From Nanobdellati archaeon (GTDB lineage Archaea; Nanobdellota; Nanobdellia; Woesearchaeales; GCA-2686295), in the NCBI GenBank assembly GCA_014384375.1, contig JACNFY010000023.1, positions 1-38,804 of the forward strand: a DNA stretch of 38,804 bases. The letters run 5' to 3'. The notes under the pieces were generated by a model. The model had not been told where the DNA came from. It worked only from the letters and a program-made list of their open reading frames with translations, and searched no databases. Shown here in pieces: positions 13,788 to 23,461 of this stretch. The position numbers were made by a program, and so were the translations under genes. Positions within the stretch are counted from its first letter, which is position 1. Each line of letters starts with the position of its first letter.

Positions 13788-16700
13788 ATGAAGAGAAGAG
13801 CCTTGTTAATATTGTTTCTACTAATTCCTTCTGTTAGCGCTCTAGAGCTGACTGGTTTGGAATTCTTGGAATTTGAAAGTCACGGCAGACCTATAGGTGC
13901 AATCTCAACTGGGAGAGTGCCTAATATTGATATGAAGATGGTCATTAGAGGAGAAGACTTTGTCAGGCTCACAGCGGATGTTTCAGGCCTGAACAGGAAC
14001 GATGCTATAGTTCAGGAGAGAGGATACGAGAACATGGTTGTTCAATCAAGCTCGTGTCAGAAGGAGAATGATACATACACCTGCTATATAAGGAGACTTC
14101 TGCTACTTCTCTCCTCAGATACTGTTACTATTCCGATAACTCTTTACAACGATACAAATAGCACACTACTTGAAGAGGTTTATATCTTTGAGCTCGATGA
14201 CACTGCTCCAAGGGTTACTTTCATAGGAACAGAGGCTTGTTTGGAAGACACTTGCTATATTCCTTCTGGAGTGTATGCTCCTATAAAGATACAGTTTGAG
14301 GATGAGAAAGGAACATTTGAGAAGAGACTTATCAGGTATTCGCTTGCAGGTGCAAAGCACTTCGTGCATACATGTGATGGACAGACTTGTTATGCAAGAG
14401 CAAAGACAACCTGCAGCTCAGGTCAGAGAGTAACCATCAAGATAATCCCAGACCAGACAATGGACGACGCCTACAACAAAGTAAGCAACAGCCTTAGGAG
14501 GGAGTTGGTTTGTGACTCTAAAGACCCAGTTGTTCTTAGTACAAAGGTGGAATCACAAGTAGCAGAGTATGTCAAGTTGGGGGACACGATGATAATCACT
14601 ATGAATGTTAGTGAGGATATAGGACCTGTCTCTGGTGTGGCAAACTTCTCTGCTTTTGGAGGTGAGGAGGTCCCTGGTAGTTGTGCACAGGAAGATGAAA
14701 TCTGGAAATGCGTATTCTCATCTGTTGTTTATGGAGATGACCCCTATATTGGAGATGTAAAGATTACAATCAGAGATCTTGCAGGTAATACGATTGAGGA
14801 GACTGTTGAACAAGAAATCCTTGGCTTGTCTCAAGAATTAGAACCTGATTATTGGAGGATAAGTTATGATTATTCTCCTAGCACAATTAACAAGCAATTC
14901 ATGCCTTATGTGAATAAGAAAGTATATCTTCATTCTACATTAAGTCCAAAGTCTGGTAATGTGGAAGTGTTAAATTTACGGATATCAGATTGCAAAGCAG
15001 AGAATGGGACAACTTACCAAACTAGAGGTAGTCCTAAATTGTTCAATTTTGATATTGGAAATAAGAATCCTGTGGCTGTTTTCTCGTTCACCCAATCCTC
15101 CTTGCCTGATGAGGTTGAAAAAATAAAGTTTAACTGTACTTTGAGTATTCAGACTCGAAAAGAGACAGCTGTAGGAAAGTTCTTTGTCACTAATCCTGAG
15201 AAGGAAATAGTTAAGCTGGAGATAAACTTTGCTAACTTGGAAAGACCAGAAGAACAAATAAGAGCAGAGGTTGCTAGTATTCAACAAAAAGCACAGGAAT
15301 GGGAGAACAAGTATGGTTTTTACAGGGACATTCTAACTAATTATAGATTGTTTTGTGGTGGAATGAATGCAATGAATGTAATTTCCGGAGGTCTTAGTAC
15401 TCTTGGTGTTTCGATGCAAGGTTTTCCTCCTACTAAACCTGCGGGGCAGGTTGTAACCAAGGTAGGAACTACAGTAGGTGTTGTTCCAGATGCAGCATTT
15501 AGTGTTCCGAAAAGTCAGGGCATGTGCCAGATAATGCTTTGCAAAGCAGATTTTCAGACAAAAGCTACTGATGTCATAGGAAAACTGCCTGGGGTTGAAT
15601 TTATGTCTAAAGTCGCGGGTTATGAGAGCTATGCCGACTTTGTCAACCCTGATAATAGTTTGGTTATGAGTGTTCTGACAATGTGTCTTCCTTCTTTTAT
15701 GTACAATTTGCAAAAGGCAAAAGCCATTGATTGTGAGTATCTAAGTTGTTTGAACAGGGATTTTCTTCATGGGGGATTTCCTCTTAGTGGTTGCGCTGAG
15801 ATGAGAACTGGTAACAAGTGCAAATTCTATGTTGGTGAGTTTTTTGAGGTTTTTCCCTATTCAGCAATAGCTGATGATATGATGAAGCTTCTCAAAGATT
15901 CACTCAGTAATCCAGCTAGTCTAGTTGGCACTTCTTTATCTACCTTTTGTTATTTTACAGGAGGAGGTATAGGCGGTGTTACAGAGGGTATGTGCAATAT
16001 AGCTGCTTCAGTGAGTAAGGTTACAAAGTTTTTAAACAGTTTTAGTGGCGTCCAGAATCTTCAGGCTAAATACAATCAACCTATAAGCGTTTGTGATAGC
16101 ATACTTGGATCCCTTGACCGTCCATACGATGACCGTGTTTTTGAGCCAGAAGAACCTGCGCAACCTGATGAATTCTGCAGTGTTCATGGATGTAAGAAAG
16201 TTGTTGGTAACACAAGATATGAGCGAGTGGGAGATTATTATTATGTAAACGGGAAGAAAGTAAAAGCAGAAGATGTGCCTTCTGAAATTAAAAATGATTT
16301 GGATCATTATCATGCTTCTTGGCAGCAACAAAGACTAGATAGTCTGCCAGCAACTATAAGAGAGGGTTATGCTGAGTATTCAACACTTAATCAACAGGCC
16401 ATAGATGCTGGAACTGAGTATAATGATGCTCAGAGCACTTATAATGACCACAGAGCTGCTTATAGTGATTACAAAGGTATTGGAAGATGGAATTGGTTAA
16501 CAAGACCATCAGATGAAGATAAACAAAAACAAGATGAGCAAAGAAAGAAACTTGCAGAGCAGATAACAGGTAATACAGAGGCTAGTGAGGAACAGATAAA
16601 AACGTTTTTAGACTCTGAGGAAGAAACAGTTGATGGAAAGAAAGACGACTTTAAAACGAAAAGAAAAGAGGCAGATGATAAGCTTAAAGAAACAAATAGA

Positions 16701-17303
16701 GAAGCATTCAATAGACTCAATTGGAATTCTGGCGATAGATGGGCTGACTATGCCACAGCACTAAATTCTGTCAGAGGCTTTAATCAGATATCTAATTTCT
16801 TGGTTGATGCAGGTATTATGATTGAGTGGAGAGATGCTATTGATAGACGTCTTCACAACGCATTTACTGATAAGGAATACCGTAAAAGCGTGATATGCGA
16901 CAAGAAGTTTTCCAGTGAATTCCCTGAGACCGCATTCACCATTTCAGGCAGAATTGGTACTGCTGTAGCTGCTCATGTGCAAGCCGAGAGAACAGGCTTG
17001 TTGGAGAATGTGACAGGTGGTAAATTCTACACCTATACAATATCAGGGTTAGTGGCGCCTAAGAAGCCAGGTTTGGAATTTAAGATAACGCTTAATCCAG
17101 GAGAATACAAAGTTTATCAGAATAAAACAGTAGAAAATGAAACTATATCATTTGTCAAGGATAAGATGATAATACTGCATAACGAAAAGAAGTACAATAA
17201 GGTTTGCTTGGAGTTCGAAGGAAACTGGAAGGAATACTTTGATGTGAGACACTCTAGTGCAAGCAATAAGCTCTGCAATTCAATACCAGAGGTTGAAACA
17301 TGA
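13788..17303 (+). CDS. Giant secreted Cys-rich surface protein
   Basis: About 1171 aa. The signal peptide MKRRALLILFLLIPSVSA argues for the ATG at 13788 rather than the in-frame TTG at 13758. The N-terminal ~500 residues look like Ig-type beta domains with paired cysteines (ACLEDTCYIPSG, TCDGQTCYARAKTTC). Residues ~520-800 are Cys-rich and partly hydrophobic (CGGMNAMNVISGGLSTLG, CQIMLCKAD, CEYLSCLNRDF). Residues ~860-1010 are charged coiled coil, and a beta domain ends the chain. The stop overlaps the start of the next gene (ATGA), so the two are one operon and probably one extracellular complex. No enzyme motif was seen. DPANN genomes often carry such cell-surface giants; host contact is a guess. 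Confidence 0.65.
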   Translation: MKRRALLILFLLIPSVSALELTGLEFLEFESHGRPIGAISTGRVPNIDMKMVIRGEDFVRLTADVSGLNRNDAIVQERGYENMVVQSSSCQKENDTYTCYIRRLLLLLSSDTVTIPITLYNDTNSTLLEEVYIFELDDTAPRVTFIGTEACLEDTCYIPSGVYAPIKIQFEDEKGTFEKRLIRYSLAGAKHFVHTCDGQTCYARAKTTCSSGQRVTIKIIPDQTMDDAYNKVSNSLRRELVCDSKDPVVLSTKVESQVAEYVKLGDTMIITMNVSEDIGPVSGVANFSAFGGEEVPGSCAQEDEIWKCVFSSVVYGDDPYIGDVKITIRDLAGNTIEETVEQEILGLSQELEPDYWRISYDYSPSTINKQFMPYVNKKVYLHSTLSPKSGNVEVLNLRISDCKAENGTTYQTRGSPKLFNFDIGNKNPVAVFSFTQSSLPDEVEKIKFNCTLSIQTRKETAVGKFFVTNPEKEIVKLEINFANLERPEEQIRAEVASIQQKAQEWENKYGFYRDILTNYRLFCGGMNAMNVISGGLSTLGVSMQGFPPTKPAGQVVTKVGTTVGVVPDAAFSVPKSQGMCQIMLCKADFQTKATDVIGKLPGVEFMSKVAGYESYADFVNPDNSLVMSVLTMCLPSFMYNLQKAKAIDCEYLSCLNRDFLHGGFPLSGCAEMRTGNKCKFYVGEFFEVFPYSAIADDMMKLLKDSLSNPASLVGTSLSTFCYFTGGGIGGVTEGMCNIAASVSKVTKFLNSFSGVQNLQAKYNQPISVCDSILGSLDRPYDDRVFEPEEPAQPDEFCSVHGCKKVVGNTRYERVGDYYYVNGKKVKAEDVPSEIKNDLDHYHASWQQQRLDSLPATIREGYAEYSTLNQQAIDAGTEYNDAQSTYNDHRAAYSDYKGIGRWNWLTRPSDEDKQKQDEQRKKLAEQITGNTEASEEQIKTFLDSEEETVDGKKDDFKTKRKEADDKLKETNREAFNRLNWNSGDRWADYATALNSVRGFNQISNFLVDAGIMIEWRDAIDRRLHNAFTDKEYRKSVICDKKFSSEFPETAFTISGRIGTAVAAHVQAERTGLLENVTGGKFYTYTISGLVAPKKPGLEFKITLNPGEYKVYQNKTVENETISFVKDKMIILHNEKKYNKVCLEFEGNWKEYFDVRHSSASNKLCNSIPEVET

Positions 17304-19438
17304 AGAAAGGTCAGATAACAATATTTGTAGTAATAGGATTTGTGTTGTTGATAATCGTTGGGATACTTATATTAATAAACAAGGTTTCGAAAGAGGTTCC
17401 TCCTCCTGGGGAAGAGATTGAGTATACATTTGAAGAATCAAAGGTAAAACAACATATAGAGTTCTGTCTTGCTTCGATTGCAGAGGAAGGTTTGAGGAAA
17501 CTAGGTGATAGTGGAGGTTATATACATCCTGAAAGATATGGGTTTGTAGCTATAGGTGATATGCCAACTTCTAGCTCTGCAGTTGCATTCTCTCCTGAAA
17601 GTGATTATGTGATTCCTTACTGGTATTATATGAAGAGTTCAAATAAATGCTTAGACTGTTATTTTTCCTCTGGACAGCCCCCAATTGAGAAAACTGGGGG
17701 AACAAGGTCTGTGGAGTATCAGTTGGCTGATTACATTAATAATAATTTGGATAAGTGTGTTGATTTTTCGCAGTTTAAGGAGTTTGAAGTTAAAGAAGAT
17801 GATGATAGCGAAGTAAACTCAGAGGTTGTAGTAGGAGAATCAAGAGTTGTTGTTTCTGCAGAGTACCCTTTAAAGATAATTGGTGAGAGCAATAGCGTCC
17901 AGAGGATTTCAGATTTTGAAACTTCACTTGATTTGAACCTAAAAAAGTTTTTTGACATTGCTGATGAGGTAATGTCTATAGTAAAAAGACAGGGTTTCTT
18001 TGAGCAAGTAACAACTGAGCTTATAACTATCAATTCGTTTAGTGATGGAGGAAAACCTTCAATACCTCCTATAAGCGGTGATTCATCAATAGATTTTAAG
18101 GTTCCCCATATGTGGACAATCCAGGAAGTTAAAGAAAAGCTAAAAATTATTCTTGCAGACAACATTCCTAATATACAGATAGCAGGTTCCAGAGATAGTT
18201 TTATCTTTACTAGTGATAATCCTTATTTTCAATCTTTCTATATGAATCTGGTTATCGGAGTTGATTACTCTCCTGAAGTGCTTGAAGATATCGAGATTAA
18301 TTTCTTGTATATGCCTTGGTGGGATCCTTATCTCAGAGTTACACCTGGAAAAGGAGCGTTAATAATGGAAAGTCCTGACTCTATTAGATTAGGATTTATT
18401 GATATAATGCTCTTGAAAAACCAGTTTTCTTATGATGTATCATATCCCGTAGTTGTAGCGTTATCAGATACAGAGTCATTTAATGGCGAAGGTTATAGTC
18501 TTAAATTTGCAATCGAAGTCAATGTGAGAGCAAATAGTTATTATGAATTCAGGAAAGAGGAAGATGAAGAACTAGAAGGAATAGAGTTTTTAAGACCTTC
18601 ACTATTCTCTGACCCTGCACATTGGAATAGCGGTGAGGTTACAATAAACACTGTAAATCTTCATGATAATTCTTCTATTGAAGATGTTTCTTTAACATTT
18701 ACCTGTGGAAATGAGGAGATATTTTTAGGTAATTCCTTAAAGGATAATTTAGGTGTTGCTAATATCAAGACCAAGCTTCCTGTTTGTCTGGGAGGGTTGA
18801 TATCTGGTTTCAGACATAATTATTTTGTCACGAGTCAAGGAGTTGACACTTTATTAGATGTGGATCAAGTAGTAAATCTTCATGTAGAACCAAAGAAAAC
18901 TTTGAATGTTTTATTTAAGGAAAAAATCGTTGGCAAGGAAATTGAAGGCAGTAATCTTGTATGGAAATTCAGATCTTCTTCAGAACGGGATGTTGGTTTT
19001 GACGAACGAGTTGTTGCAATATTTACAAGAGTAGCTCAGCCTGGAGAGGATGAGTTCATATCACAAGTTACTTTTTTAGGAAACCAAACAGAGGATCCTC
19101 AGATAGAACTTGTAACAGGTTCATATACTGTGGAAGCATTCCTTTTCAAAAGTGGAGTTGTAATTCCTGAAGAGGAGCTATGTGTTGATGATGAATGCTA
19201 TACAATCCCAGAGATGAACTTCAACGAGTCTTTCTACGCAGGAGGATTACAACTCGATAACGAGACAATTGGTTACTTCAACGTAACATTTGATGATTTA
19301 CAAAATGATAATATAAAGGTACAATTATTAGCTTTTGAAGCCAGTGACTTTACAAGTTCAACAGATCTAGAACAGCTTGATGAGATTAATAATTATATAA
19401 TAAATAATGAGAACTATTTCTGGCCACAATTCGAATAA
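17300..19438 (+). CDS. Surface protein with class III-like N-terminus (KKGQITIF family)
   Basis: 712 aa. The N-terminus MKKGQITIFVVIGFVLLIIVG is a short basic head and one hydrophobic helix (about 6-27), as in prepilin-like or N-anchored proteins that are conserved in Nanoarchaeota-related lineages. After the helix comes FEESKVKQHIEFCLASIAEEGLRKLGD, with Cys that could bond to CLDCYF further on. The rest is a long beta-rich ectodomain with acidic patches. It overlaps the preceding giant gene by 4 nt and converges on 19452. It is probably the anchored partner of the 1171-aa protein. Confidence 0.6.
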   Translation: MKKGQITIFVVIGFVLLIIVGILILINKVSKEVPPPGEEIEYTFEESKVKQHIEFCLASIAEEGLRKLGDSGGYIHPERYGFVAIGDMPTSSSAVAFSPESDYVIPYWYYMKSSNKCLDCYFSSGQPPIEKTGGTRSVEYQLADYINNNLDKCVDFSQFKEFEVKEDDDSEVNSEVVVGESRVVVSAEYPLKIIGESNSVQRISDFETSLDLNLKKFFDIADEVMSIVKRQGFFEQVTTELITINSFSDGGKPSIPPISGDSSIDFKVPHMWTIQEVKEKLKIILADNIPNIQIAGSRDSFIFTSDNPYFQSFYMNLVIGVDYSPEVLEDIEINFLYMPWWDPYLRVTPGKGALIMESPDSIRLGFIDIMLLKNQFSYDVSYPVVVALSDTESFNGEGYSLKFAIEVNVRANSYYEFRKEEDEELEGIEFLRPSLFSDPAHWNSGEVTINTVNLHDNSSIEDVSLTFTCGNEEIFLGNSLKDNLGVANIKTKLPVCLGGLISGFRHNYFVTSQGVDTLLDVDQVVNLHVEPKKTLNVLFKEKIVGKEIEGSNLVWKFRSSSERDVGFDERVVAIFTRVAQPGEDEFISQVTFLGNQTEDPQIELVTGSYTVEAFLFKSGVVIPEEELCVDDECYTIPEMNFNESFYAGGLQLDNETIGYFNVTFDDLQNDNIKVQLLAFEASDFTSSTDLEQLDEINNYIINNENYFWPQFE

Positions 19439-19451
19439 AAGAAAAAAATAA

Positions 19452-20204
19452 TTATGCTTCTTGATGTTCTGGTTTTTTATGCATATATTTGTTTAGGTTA
19501 TCAATTGTTAGTTTGGCTCTGTCTCTATATGCTTGATGAATGTCTCTTGCTATGTCTGCTGGAATCACTTCTTTCTCTATTCCTGCAGCTTTGTATTCCT
19601 CGTTTATCTTCTTGGCTAATACCTCTGCAGATCCCAAGTGATAATCCTGGTCATCAGGCGGCACTATTTCATGCAAGAGAGCAGTTTCATCTCGTGCTCT
19701 ATGATATGCGATAATGGCATTAACTATTATCTGTTTTGCCTGTGAAGCATGACCTTCTTTTATCGCTTGTAGAACCTGACTTCTTGTTGTTCCAGCCTCT
19801 TGCTTTGTCAAAGAGTCAAACTTGTCCAAGTATAACTCTAAGTGTTTGTAATTGTCATCAGGTGTGTCTTCGTTGCCGATCTTCATTGCAGGGCCTACTA
19901 CATTGGATATTTTTTTGAAGAAGTCCATCTGCTCATTATAGGTTAGTTTTTTACCTTCATTTGCTTTTTCTTCAAATGTTTTGTATAGGTCTTTTGATAA
20001 CTCGCCGATATCTATTTCTACTGCTCTTTTAACATGTTCACTTCCTACTTTTGGTGCTTGGCGATATGACACAAGTATTGCGTGACCTCTATTGAGTCTT
20101 TCTTCTAAGTCCTGAATCTCTCGACTTTTCCTTGCTTCCTCTACAAAACCGTTATGATCAAGCTTCATATAATCAGGTTTTTCTTCTTCTCCTTCCTCAG
20201 CCAT
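19452..20204 (-). CDS. Soluble helical protein of unknown function
   Basis: 250 aa, strongly charged and predicted helical, with no signal peptide or membrane helix. I do not recognise the family. The middle (VLQAIKEGHASQAKQIIVNAIIAYHRARDETALLHEI) resembles helical-repeat packing. The start is the ATG at 20204 (MAEEGEEEKPDY): GGTGATA lies 5 nt upstream as an SD, and the longer reading to 20216 would begin inside that SD. Standalone transcription unit, divergent from the nucleotidyltransferase-fold gene. Confidence 0.55.
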   Translation of the reverse strand: MAEEGEEEKPDYMKLDHNGFVEEARKSREIQDLEERLNRGHAILVSYRQAPKVGSEHVKRAVEIDIGELSKDLYKTFEEKANEGKKLTYNEQMDFFKKISNVVGPAMKIGNEDTPDDNYKHLELYLDKFDSLTKQEAGTTRSQVLQAIKEGHASQAKQIIVNAIIAYHRARDETALLHEIVPPDDQDYHLGSAEVLAKKINEEYKAAGIEKEVIPADIARDIHQAYRDRAKLTIDNLNKYMHKKPEHQEA

Positions 20205-20343
20205 AAATATCACCAATTATTTTAATCATCATTTTACGGTTACCACATTAATAAAACTTTCGATTTATTCACTTATTTTAAAGCACAACTTTTATAAATC
20301 GCTTTGGAATAATAAACTAATATTATAATCAAGGGTGAGGTCG

Positions 20344-22149
20344 TTGGCAAAGAAAAAGAATAAAAAAAAATCTTCTCTAGAGAATCTACCAAAGGATATT
20401 CCTGATGAGACAAAGAAAAAATTAGTAGCGATAAAATCCAAGCTTGACAAGTTCAAGACTAAAATTCTATCAAAGTTTGAGGATTATGTGATGGGCATAG
20501 CTCTACTCCCGCCTGCAAAGGAGGAGGAGAATAAAGACAAGATCAATGTCTTGGTTCTGGTTGATGATAGTGACAGCCAGAAGATGCCTAAGGGAGAACT
20601 CAAGGATAAGCTTTTAGCAATAATGAAGAAGATGGCTGAGGAGCTTGACAAAAACTTGAGTCCTGAAGTGGTTATATTAACAGAGTTGTGGCAGTCATGT
20701 TATGATGGAAAATACGAGTTGTTACAGATGATTGCTCTAGCAGCGCCTGTATACGACAAGGGTATGCTTGCCGCTATCAAAATTGCAGAAGTCCACAAGA
20801 CCATGGTGTTGAAGAAGTTCGAAAAGTACATTGTCTCATACGTTCTTGCAGGTTCTCTTGTCCAAGGAAAAGCGACTCCCCAGTCTGATATCGATGTATT
20901 CATAGTCATCGACGACACAGATGTCAAGAAGATGACCCGTGCAGAGTTGAAAGATAAACTTAGAGCGATAATTATTGGTATGGGTCTTGACGCTGGTAAG
21001 ATGACAGGTATTGAGAATAAGCTAAACATACAGGTTTACATACTAACTGATTTCTGGGAAAACGTAAAGGAGGCAAACCCTATAATATTTACCTTCCTAA
21101 GAGATGGAGTCCCATTCTATGATAGAGGAATATTCATGCCTTGGAAGCAGCTACTCCAGATGGGACGAGTCAAGCCAAGCCCTGAAGCTATCGACATGTT
21201 CAAATCCACAGGAGACCAGATGATACAACGTATCAAGTTCAAGCTTCGGGATATTGGTATGGAAGATTTATTCTACGCAACTCTAACACCTTCACAAGCA
21301 GCTATCATGCTTTTCGGCATACCACCACCTACTCCAAAAGAGACTCCAAATGTATTAATGGATGTATTTGTCAAAAAAGAGAAACTCTTGGAGAAGGAGT
21401 ATGTTGATATCTTGCAAAGCATTATAGATCTTAGAAAAGACCTTGAACACGGCACTAAAAAGGAAGTGGCAGGAGCAGACATCGACAAGCTCTTAGCAAA
21501 AGCTGAGAAATATCTGAAGAGACTCAACAAGCTGTTCAAACAAATAGAAAAGGTCAAAGAACAGGACACAGTTGTCCACAACTATGAGGGTGTCATCACA
21601 ATTATAAGAGATATTCTACGTTTAGAAGGAGTCGAGCGTGTGAAGGATTCTGAGGTGATAAAGATTTTCGAGTCAGAGGTTATCAACAAAGGCCTTATAC
21701 CTGAGAAGTATCTCAGAATATTGAAGCAGATAGTGAAGGCAAAGAAGGAATACGATGCTAAGAAACTGTTGAAGCACGACGTAGCAAAGCTGAACAAGGA
21801 TGTAAGAGAGCTCATAAAATTCTTGGTAGAGTACATCCAGAGGAAGAGAGGACGGGAACTAGAGAAAACCAGGATTAGGGTGAAGCACGGCAAGAAGTTC
21901 GGAGAAGTGATACTGCTTGGAAAACAAGCCTTTATAATACATGACATAGACAACGAAGACAAAGACATATCCTCTGCTAAGATAAACGATGATGGTTCTA
22001 TAAGTGACATAAAGAAGTCATCCCTTGAAGAATTAGAAAAAGCACTGACAGCGGTTGAGATCCCACCAAAGGTCTTCATAAAAGAACCTATATTTGAAAA
22101 CCTGAAGGGTATCTTCGGAAGGGATGTCGAGGTCTTGATAAACTACTAA
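20344..22149 (+). CDS. Tandem nucleotidyltransferase-fold protein with helical C-terminus
   Basis: 601 aa from TTG 20344, which sits 6 nt after GGTG; an in-frame GTG at 20335 lies within that SD. Residues ~30-150 and ~155-275 are two copies of one domain, each with a V-D-D strand (NVLVLVDDSDSQKMPKGELKDKL versus DVFIVIDDTDVKKMTRAELKDKL) and a following TELW/TDFW segment. Only the second copy has the full nucleotidyltransferase signature, AGSLVQGKATPQSDIDVF. The first reads GIALLPPAKEEENKDKINVL and looks catalytically dead. Residues ~290-530 are helical, HEPN/DUF-like (DLRKDLEHGT), and the C-terminus is a beta domain. It may act as a self-contained NTase-HEPN protein; the substrate is unknown. 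Confidence 0.7.
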   Translation: MAKKKNKKKSSLENLPKDIPDETKKKLVAIKSKLDKFKTKILSKFEDYVMGIALLPPAKEEENKDKINVLVLVDDSDSQKMPKGELKDKLLAIMKKMAEELDKNLSPEVVILTELWQSCYDGKYELLQMIALAAPVYDKGMLAAIKIAEVHKTMVLKKFEKYIVSYVLAGSLVQGKATPQSDIDVFIVIDDTDVKKMTRAELKDKLRAIIIGMGLDAGKMTGIENKLNIQVYILTDFWENVKEANPIIFTFLRDGVPFYDRGIFMPWKQLLQMGRVKPSPEAIDMFKSTGDQMIQRIKFKLRDIGMEDLFYATLTPSQAAIMLFGIPPPTPKETPNVLMDVFVKKEKLLEKEYVDILQSIIDLRKDLEHGTKKEVAGADIDKLLAKAEKYLKRLNKLFKQIEKVKEQDTVVHNYEGVITIIRDILRLEGVERVKDSEVIKIFESEVINKGLIPEKYLRILKQIVKAKKEYDAKKLLKHDVAKLNKDVRELIKFLVEYIQRKRGRELEKTRIRVKHGKKFGEVILLGKQAFIIHDIDNEDKDISSAKINDDGSISDIKKSSLEELEKALTAVEIPPKVFIKEPIFENLKGIFGRDVEVLINY

Positions 22150-22217
22150 ATCCTTTGTTTTGATAGCAAAATTTTTAAATCTGGCCTTTTTTTAGGGCTC
22201 GTAACTCAGGGGTAATC

Positions 22218-22760
22218 ATGAAAACCGGAATAAAAGTCGCGGATGCTATGACAAACAAGCCAGTTATGGCTAGTTCTGAGCTCACAGTGACTGAGTGTGC
22301 AAAGCTCATGAGAAAATACGCTGTTGGTAGCTTGCTTATAAAAGAGGGTAAGGATATCATTGGTATCCTAACAGAGTTTGATTTCGTTACAAAAGTGGTT
22401 GCAAAAGGAAAGAATCCTGATGATCTAGTTGCAAGGGATATCATGGAAAAAAACTTGATAACAATTTCTATGGACAAAGATATCTATGATGCGATGATGG
22501 ATATGAGGAGAAATGATATAAGAAGACTTCCTGTCAAGGACGATGAAAAAATCGTTGGCTTCTTGACTATGAAGGATATTCTAAAGATAGAACCTCAACT
22601 GTTTGATTTAATGGTTGAGAAAATAAGTCTTAGAGAGGAGAAGTCAAAGCCTATTACAGGCGGAAAGTTTGAAGAGGGCATGTGCGAGAGCTGCGGAAAT
22701 TTCTCATACAGGCTTCGTGATGAAACAGGTCTTAAGCTGTGCCCTGATTGTTCTAGCTAA
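22218..22760 (+). CDS. CBS-domain pair with C-terminal zinc ribbon
   Basis: 180 aa. Two CBS motifs (VADAMTNKPVMASSELTVTECAKLM ... VGSLLIKEGKDIIGILTEFD at ~8-60, and ARDIMEKNLITISMDKDIYDAM ... RRLPVKDDEKIVGFLTMKD at ~72-125; residues given in parts) form a Bateman module that binds adenine nucleotides. The tail holds CESCGNFSYRLRDETGLKLCPDC, a C-x2-C...C-x2-C zinc ribbon. Archaeal proteins of this build are thought to be energy sensors or regulators of gene expression or enzymes. Its 3' end overlaps the convergent transglutaminase-like gene by 8 nt. Confidence 0.85.
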   Translation: MKTGIKVADAMTNKPVMASSELTVTECAKLMRKYAVGSLLIKEGKDIIGILTEFDFVTKVVAKGKNPDDLVARDIMEKNLITISMDKDIYDAMMDMRRNDIRRLPVKDDEKIVGFLTMKDILKIEPQLFDLMVEKISLREEKSKPITGGKFEEGMCESCGNFSYRLRDETGLKLCPDCSS

Positions 22761-23406
22761 CATCTAGAAATGTCATATACGCGTCTATACTTGTTCTAGG
22801 TATCTCTCCAAACTCACAATTCTTACAAGTCCAGTCCAGATAAACCCATGAAAAGTCTCTCTTATACTTGCTAAGAGCCTCAGGAAGCTTGATTCTCAAG
22901 AAGGCGTGCCCTGGGACGAATACTAGCTGGCTGTTTATACCAACTGCTTCCATCAGATTGGCCATGAGCAATGTTCCTGATTCACAGTCTCCACCGCCAG
23001 AAATCATAAAGTCCTGTGGCATCTCCACGTATTCAAAGTTAACAGGATCTCTTATATAATCAAAGTTGTCTCTCACGAAATAGTAGATTGCTTTTGCATG
23101 GCAAACCTTCTCACCATTGCAAGCTATGGATGCTATCCTGTTAGCTGTTGTTTTGATTACAGGGTTTTCTGGGATGATGAAATTTAGAAAGTCTTCTCTT
23201 GTTTTCAAAGTTGCAGTTTCTGTCGACAAATTCTTTTCAAAAAGAAAAACCTCTTCAAAAGTTGGTATTTTCTCTGGCTGGGGGTCGAGCTTCACGCCAT
23301 AATGCGGAAAAATCATCAAAACTAATAAGAGGACTAGGAAAACAGCTATTATGTATATTAGCGGACTCTTTTTTTTCTCTTCATCAAGAGGTTCTATTTC
23401 ATCCAT
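22753..23406 (-). CDS. Membrane-anchored transglutaminase-like (cysteine protease fold) protein
   Basis: 217 aa. An acidic-basic cytoplasmic head (1-15) and one membrane helix (~15-33) place the rest outside. The catalytic triad of the transglutaminase-like fold is visible: C141 in SGGGDCESG, H167 in VPGHAFLR and D191 in VYLDWTC. It is probably a peptidase or amidase acting on surface proteins. DWTCKNCEF adds a Cys pair that may form a disulphide with others outside. It is divergent from the cis-prenyltransferase gene with only ~55 nt between, so the promoters abut. Confidence 0.8.
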   Translation of the reverse strand: MDEIEPLDEEKKKSPLIYIIAVFLVLLLVLMIFPHYGVKLDPQPEKIPTFEEVFLFEKNLSTETATLKTREDFLNFIIPENPVIKTTANRIASIACNGEKVCHAKAIYYFVRDNFDYIRDPVNFEYVEMPQDFMISGGGDCESGTLLMANLMEAVGINSQLVFVPGHAFLRIKLPEALSKYKRDFSWVYLDWTCKNCEFGEIPRTSIDAYMTFLDVS

Positions 23407-23461
23407 ATGTGTTACTTATTTAGGAAAATATTTAAATATTCCTTATTTTTCTAGCTTCAGC

